Source of the DNA: an uncultured Olsenella sp. | GTDB taxonomy: Bacteria; Actinomycetota; Coriobacteriia; Coriobacteriales; Atopobiaceae | NCBI GenBank assembly: GCA_900548775.1 | Contig: URLM01000009.1 | Location: 1-51,869 of the forward strand | Direction: 5' to 3' | Length of the DNA stretch: 51,869 bases | Translations under genes and position numbers: made by a program | The notes under the pieces: model-generated | What the model saw: the letters and a program-made list of their open reading frames with translations, nothing else | What the model was told of the DNA's origin: nothing | The model's database searches: none | Shown: positions 49,749 to 51,869 of the stretch, one piece after another | Layout of the letters: the number at the start of each line of letters is the position of its first letter | How positions within the stretch are numbered: the first letter of the stretch is position 1

Positions 49749-50102
49749 TTGCTAGCCGGTGGCTTCTCGGCCAATAGTGTTCGTCTTGCTACGTGCGTCC
49801 CTTCGGACGTGCAAGCTCTTCTGCCGCGCGCGGTCAAAGCGCTGCGTAGTCACGGTATCTCGCGTGCGGTGCTGTTTGGTTCCCAGGTGAACGGGCGCGC
49901 GGAAGCCCATGGCGACATAGACCTAGCCATTTGGCCGGCTGCCGGCTCGACTGCCCGTGACTACTTCGAGCTTGTGGATGAGCTTGATGCGCTCGACACC
50001 CTAAGGCAGTGGGACCTGGTAGACATGACTCGCTGCTCCGAGGAGAGCGCCATCGCAAATGAGGTTGCCGAGCATGGCGTTGAGCTATTCGCGCAGGCTT
50101 GA
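49749..50102 (+). CDS. MNT-type nucleotidyltransferase antitoxin (MntA-like)
   Basis: 117-residue minimal nucleotidyltransferase. The signature GSQVNGRAEAHGDIDLAI (about 47-64) is the GSx(10)DxD metal-binding motif, with further acid context in QWDLVDM. MntA proteins neutralise HEPN toxins, in one characterised pair by AMPylating them. The start is TTG 49749 after AAAAGGGGG. It overlaps the next gene (HEPN) by 29 bases, the typical two-gene order for this toxin-antitoxin class. Confidence 0.85.
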   Translation: MLAGGFSANSVRLATCVPSDVQALLPRAVKALRSHGISRAVLFGSQVNGRAEAHGDIDLAIWPAAGSTARDYFELVDELDALDTLRQWDLVDMTRCSEESAIANEVAEHGVELFAQA

Positions 50103-50484
50103 TCGGCTTCATCGACTCAACGAAGAGCTGGCAGAGGCACCCAGCAAGCCGGTCTTTTCTGACGGCTACGTTCTGAGCGGACTCCTCTCCAAGTTCAAGA
50201 TTTGCTTTGACATCAGCTGGAAGCTGATGAAGGACGTTCTTATTGGCGAACTCGGCATCGTCGATTTCCCCAAAGGCAGCCCGCGCGAGGTGATTGCCAT
50301 CTCTGCCTATAACGGGCTCATTGCTGATGACGAGACCTGGCTCGAGATGCTTAAGTTCCGAAACGAGCTCTCTCACATCTATGATGGCGATGCTGCCGAG
50401 CAGGCAGCCCATGCAGTTATCAATTGCTATATCAGCGTTCTCGCCAACTTCGAGAAGGACATGCGGACACGTCTGGGGAGGTAG
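50074..50484 (+). CDS. HEPN-domain toxin (HI0074/HepT-like)
   Basis: 136-residue helical protein with the ribonuclease motif Rx4H as KFRNELSHIYD (about 105-115), the hallmark of HEPN toxins. The Tyr after His is the AMPylation target in HepT of the characterised MntA-HepT pair. YVLSGLLSKFKICFDISWKLMKD is the first helix pair of the HI0074 family. ATG 50074 lies inside the end of the nucleotidyltransferase gene. The pair together forms a complete minimal toxin-antitoxin module. Confidence 0.86.
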   Translation: MALSYSRRLDRLHRLNEELAEAPSKPVFSDGYVLSGLLSKFKICFDISWKLMKDVLIGELGIVDFPKGSPREVIAISAYNGLIADDETWLEMLKFRNELSHIYDGDAAEQAAHAVINCYISVLANFEKDMRTRLGR

Positions 50485-50919
50485 CATCCGCTCTGGGCGC
50501 GGCTGCATCCTCCGAACTCGGCCTAGCGAGTACTGCTGAGAAGGAATTCGACACATAACAAAGTACGGATCAACGAAAAAACGTCGTATTTCTTCTCTGC
50601 AGTCCCTAGGGCGGCGGTCCGAGGGTGTTGCGGGTAGTTGCAAATGGCTCGACGAGGCCATCTCGTGTCGGCTGGGTTGTCGTCAATGACACGTTCCGCA
50701 ACACCACCCGTCCAGTGATAGAGTTCTCGTTGATGCAAGCCCTTGCTTCTTCATCCTCTGTGTTTCTCAGCTCCACTTGTACGACCTGCTCGGTTTGCTC
50801 AGCTCTTTGACTCTCTAGGAGCCGTCTCAAAGTCCCTTTGTCCGGCTCCCCCAAATAGCGTTGCTTGGCAGTTTTTTGCCATTGCATTGTTTGTGACGGT
50901 TGCGGAGAAGGGAGTTTGG
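50485..50919. other. 435-base gap before adenine deaminase
   Basis: No confident gene. A minus-strand frame from 50887 to 50606 (93 codons, ...LRRLLESQRAEQTEQVVQVE...) has coding-like charge but no recognised domain and may be a gene remnant. A small TGGCA/TGCCA hairpin (50866-50881) lies close to the deaminase start. I see no purine-riboswitch core, though adenine deaminase would be a fitting client. Confidence 0.4.
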
Positions 50920-51869
50920 ATGGACGAGAAGCTATTGGGAGTTGCCGCTGGCAAGGTTCCTGCAGATCTGGTAATCACGAACGGCCAAATCGTCAACGTC
51001 TACTCTGGCGAGGTCTATCCCGGTGGCGTCGCTGTGAGCGGCGAGACGATCGCCGCCATTGGCGACGTCGACTACGCCATTGGGGAGGGCACCAAAGTTG
51101 TCGATGCCGAGGGCGCCTACATCACGCCCGGCTTCATTGATGGGCACATTCACCCAGAGAGCTCTGACCTGGCGATTCGTTCGTTTGCCGAGGCGGTTCT
51201 CTCCCATGGCACGACGTCCATCATGACGGACCTCCACGAGATTGGCGTCGTGAGCGGCCTCGAAGGCATTGAGGCGGTAATCGAGGAAAACGAGGCCACC
51301 GACCTTCACCTGTATTTTGTCGTCCCCTCGCACGTGCCCTTCAGCCCCGCCTTGGAGACGAGCGGTGGTCGCTTTGATGCCAAGATTATTCGCGAGGCAC
51401 TACAACGTCCTGATGCCGTTGGAATCTCCGAGGTAGTTGGTCACTACGTGTTGGCTAGATTCCCTGACCTCCTTGAGTCGATGGACTATGTCAACAAGAC
51501 CCCGGGGCTTTCCAACCAGGGGCATCTGCCTGATATGACTGGTCCTTCCCTTAACGCCTGCCTTGCTGCAGGTGTTACCACCGATCACGAGGCTCTCGAT
51601 GGGCCGCAGATTCTCGAGCGCCTTCGCAACGGTTGTCACGCAATGCTCAGGGAATCCTCTGCAGCACGCACCCTGTCCGACCAGTTGAAGACGATTGTGG
51701 GGAGCGATATCGACACCTCCCGTCTTTCCATCGTCACCGATGACCTTCACTGCTGCGATCTTGCCCGCACCGGACACCTCGACCATCACATCAAAGTTGC
51801 GCTTGAGGCCGGGCTTCCCTTTGTAAAGGCAATCCAGATGGTGACACTCAACGCCGCCAGGGCGTTCTC
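50920..51869 (+). CDS. ade: Adenine deaminase (3' end outside window)
   Basis: First 316 codons of an amidohydrolase-superfamily adenine deaminase, which converts adenine to hypoxanthine. PADLVITNGQIVNVYSGEVY opens the protein. The binuclear metal motif is PGFIDGHIHPESS (about 68-80), and MTDLHEIGVVSGLEG, GLSNQGHLPDM and TTDHEALDG supply further ligands. VTDDLHCCDL holds the later acid, and TLNAAR is the family's C-terminal landmark before the missing tail. GAGAAGGGAG precedes ATG 50920. The gene runs off the right edge intact. It complements the purine-related phosphorylases elsewhere in the window. Confidence 0.94.
   Translation, partial: MDEKLLGVAAGKVPADLVITNGQIVNVYSGEVYPGGVAVSGETIAAIGDVDYAIGEGTKVVDAEGAYITPGFIDGHIHPESSDLAIRSFAEAVLSHGTTSIMTDLHEIGVVSGLEGIEAVIEENEATDLHLYFVVPSHVPFSPALETSGGRFDAKIIREALQRPDAVGISEVVGHYVLARFPDLLESMDYVNKTPGLSNQGHLPDMTGPSLNACLAAGVTTDHEALDGPQILERLRNGCHAMLRESSAARTLSDQLKTIVGSDIDTSRLSIVTDDLHCCDLARTGHLDHHIKVALEAGLPFVKAIQMVTLNAARAF

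Noticed and set aside
18238..50590. Short ACGTCGTTTTTTC-like stretches at about 18249 (plus) and 50575 (minus)
   Set aside because: Only two copies of a low-complexity string; too short to call a repeat family or terminators without hairpins.
50606..50887. 93-residue minus-strand frame before adenine deaminase
   Set aside because: Coding-like composition but no recognised domain, ribosome site or partner; kept only as a note on the gap.

Overview
The window looks like chromosome of a high-GC Gram-positive, most probably a coriobacterium near Olsenella/Atopobium (Atopobiaceae). That placement is inferred from four things: a strongly GC-rich core with Actinobacteria-like codon use, the Bacillus-like order tmk-holB-ricT...rsmI...metG-ksgA-tatD, a raiA-motif RNA between comF and the raiA/hpf gene, and fermentative accessory clusters (PTS, iron-dependent alcohol dehydrogenases). 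No rRNA, CRISPR array, transposase or phage gene is visible, and there is one tRNA. All product calls come from reading motifs; no database search was possible.

Layout. 1-1714: decaying DNA. It holds the end of an RpiR/MurR-type regulator, a murQ etherase pseudogene (in-frame stop, internal deletion with frameshift, truncation) and a fragment of an HD-GYP-like gene. 1715-12553: a lower-GC catabolic cluster, all on the + strand. It has a GntR/UTRA regulator, a BMP-type nucleoside ABC importer (lipoprotein, double ATPase, two permeases), an isochorismatase-fold amidohydrolase, a PfkB kinase, a nucleoside phosphorylase, a BtpA/SgcQ TIM-barrel protein, an iron-dependent alcohol dehydrogenase and a TrpA-like TIM-barrel protein with no TrpB partner. 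A rho-independent terminator closes it. 12692-35249: GC-rich housekeeping region with a HAD phosphatase, SDR, tmk, holB, ricT, queD, a GH5-like protein lacking both catalytic glutamates, rsmI, a HerA-like ATPase, metG, ksgA, tatD, comF, raiA RNA, raiA/hpf, degV, a beta-hydroxyacid dehydrogenase with a Cys/His-rich tail, a NYN/LOTUS protein, a SurA_N-like membrane protein and a TudS (DUF523)-purine nucleoside phosphorylase fusion. 35250-37762: intergenic structures and one minus-strand spermidine-synthase-like gene, then tRNA-Thr(CGU). 37763-48030: a second lower-GC catabolic island next to the tRNA, with a PRD activator, galactitol-type PTS EIIA/EIIB/EIIC, a 2-hydroxyacid dehydrogenase, a class II aldolase, a zinc alcohol dehydrogenase, a second iron alcohol dehydrogenase and an enolase-superfamily dehydratase. 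48226-51869: an AbiEi-like antitoxin with its own palindrome, a cupin, an MNT/HEPN pair and the first 316 codons of adenine deaminase.

How the genes may work together. The first island reads as an uptake-to-fermentation route for a nucleoside. The BMP importer brings it in, the phosphorylase releases the base and ribose-1-phosphate, and the amidohydrolase may act on the base. The PfkB kinase and two TIM-barrel proteins would process the sugar phosphate, and the iron alcohol dehydrogenase would reduce an aldehyde product. I do not recognise this gene set as a described pathway; it is the best candidate here for an undescribed system. The second island is a phosphotransferase polyol or sugar-acid route ending in aldolase cleavage and aldehyde reduction by a closely similar iron alcohol dehydrogenase.

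Non-coding structure is rich: four copies of a two-palindrome dispersed repeat, an array of palindromes at an exact 61-bp period between two convergent genes, a MITE-like element, a 22-bp-spaced direct repeat upstream of the PRD activator, and several intercistronic hairpins.
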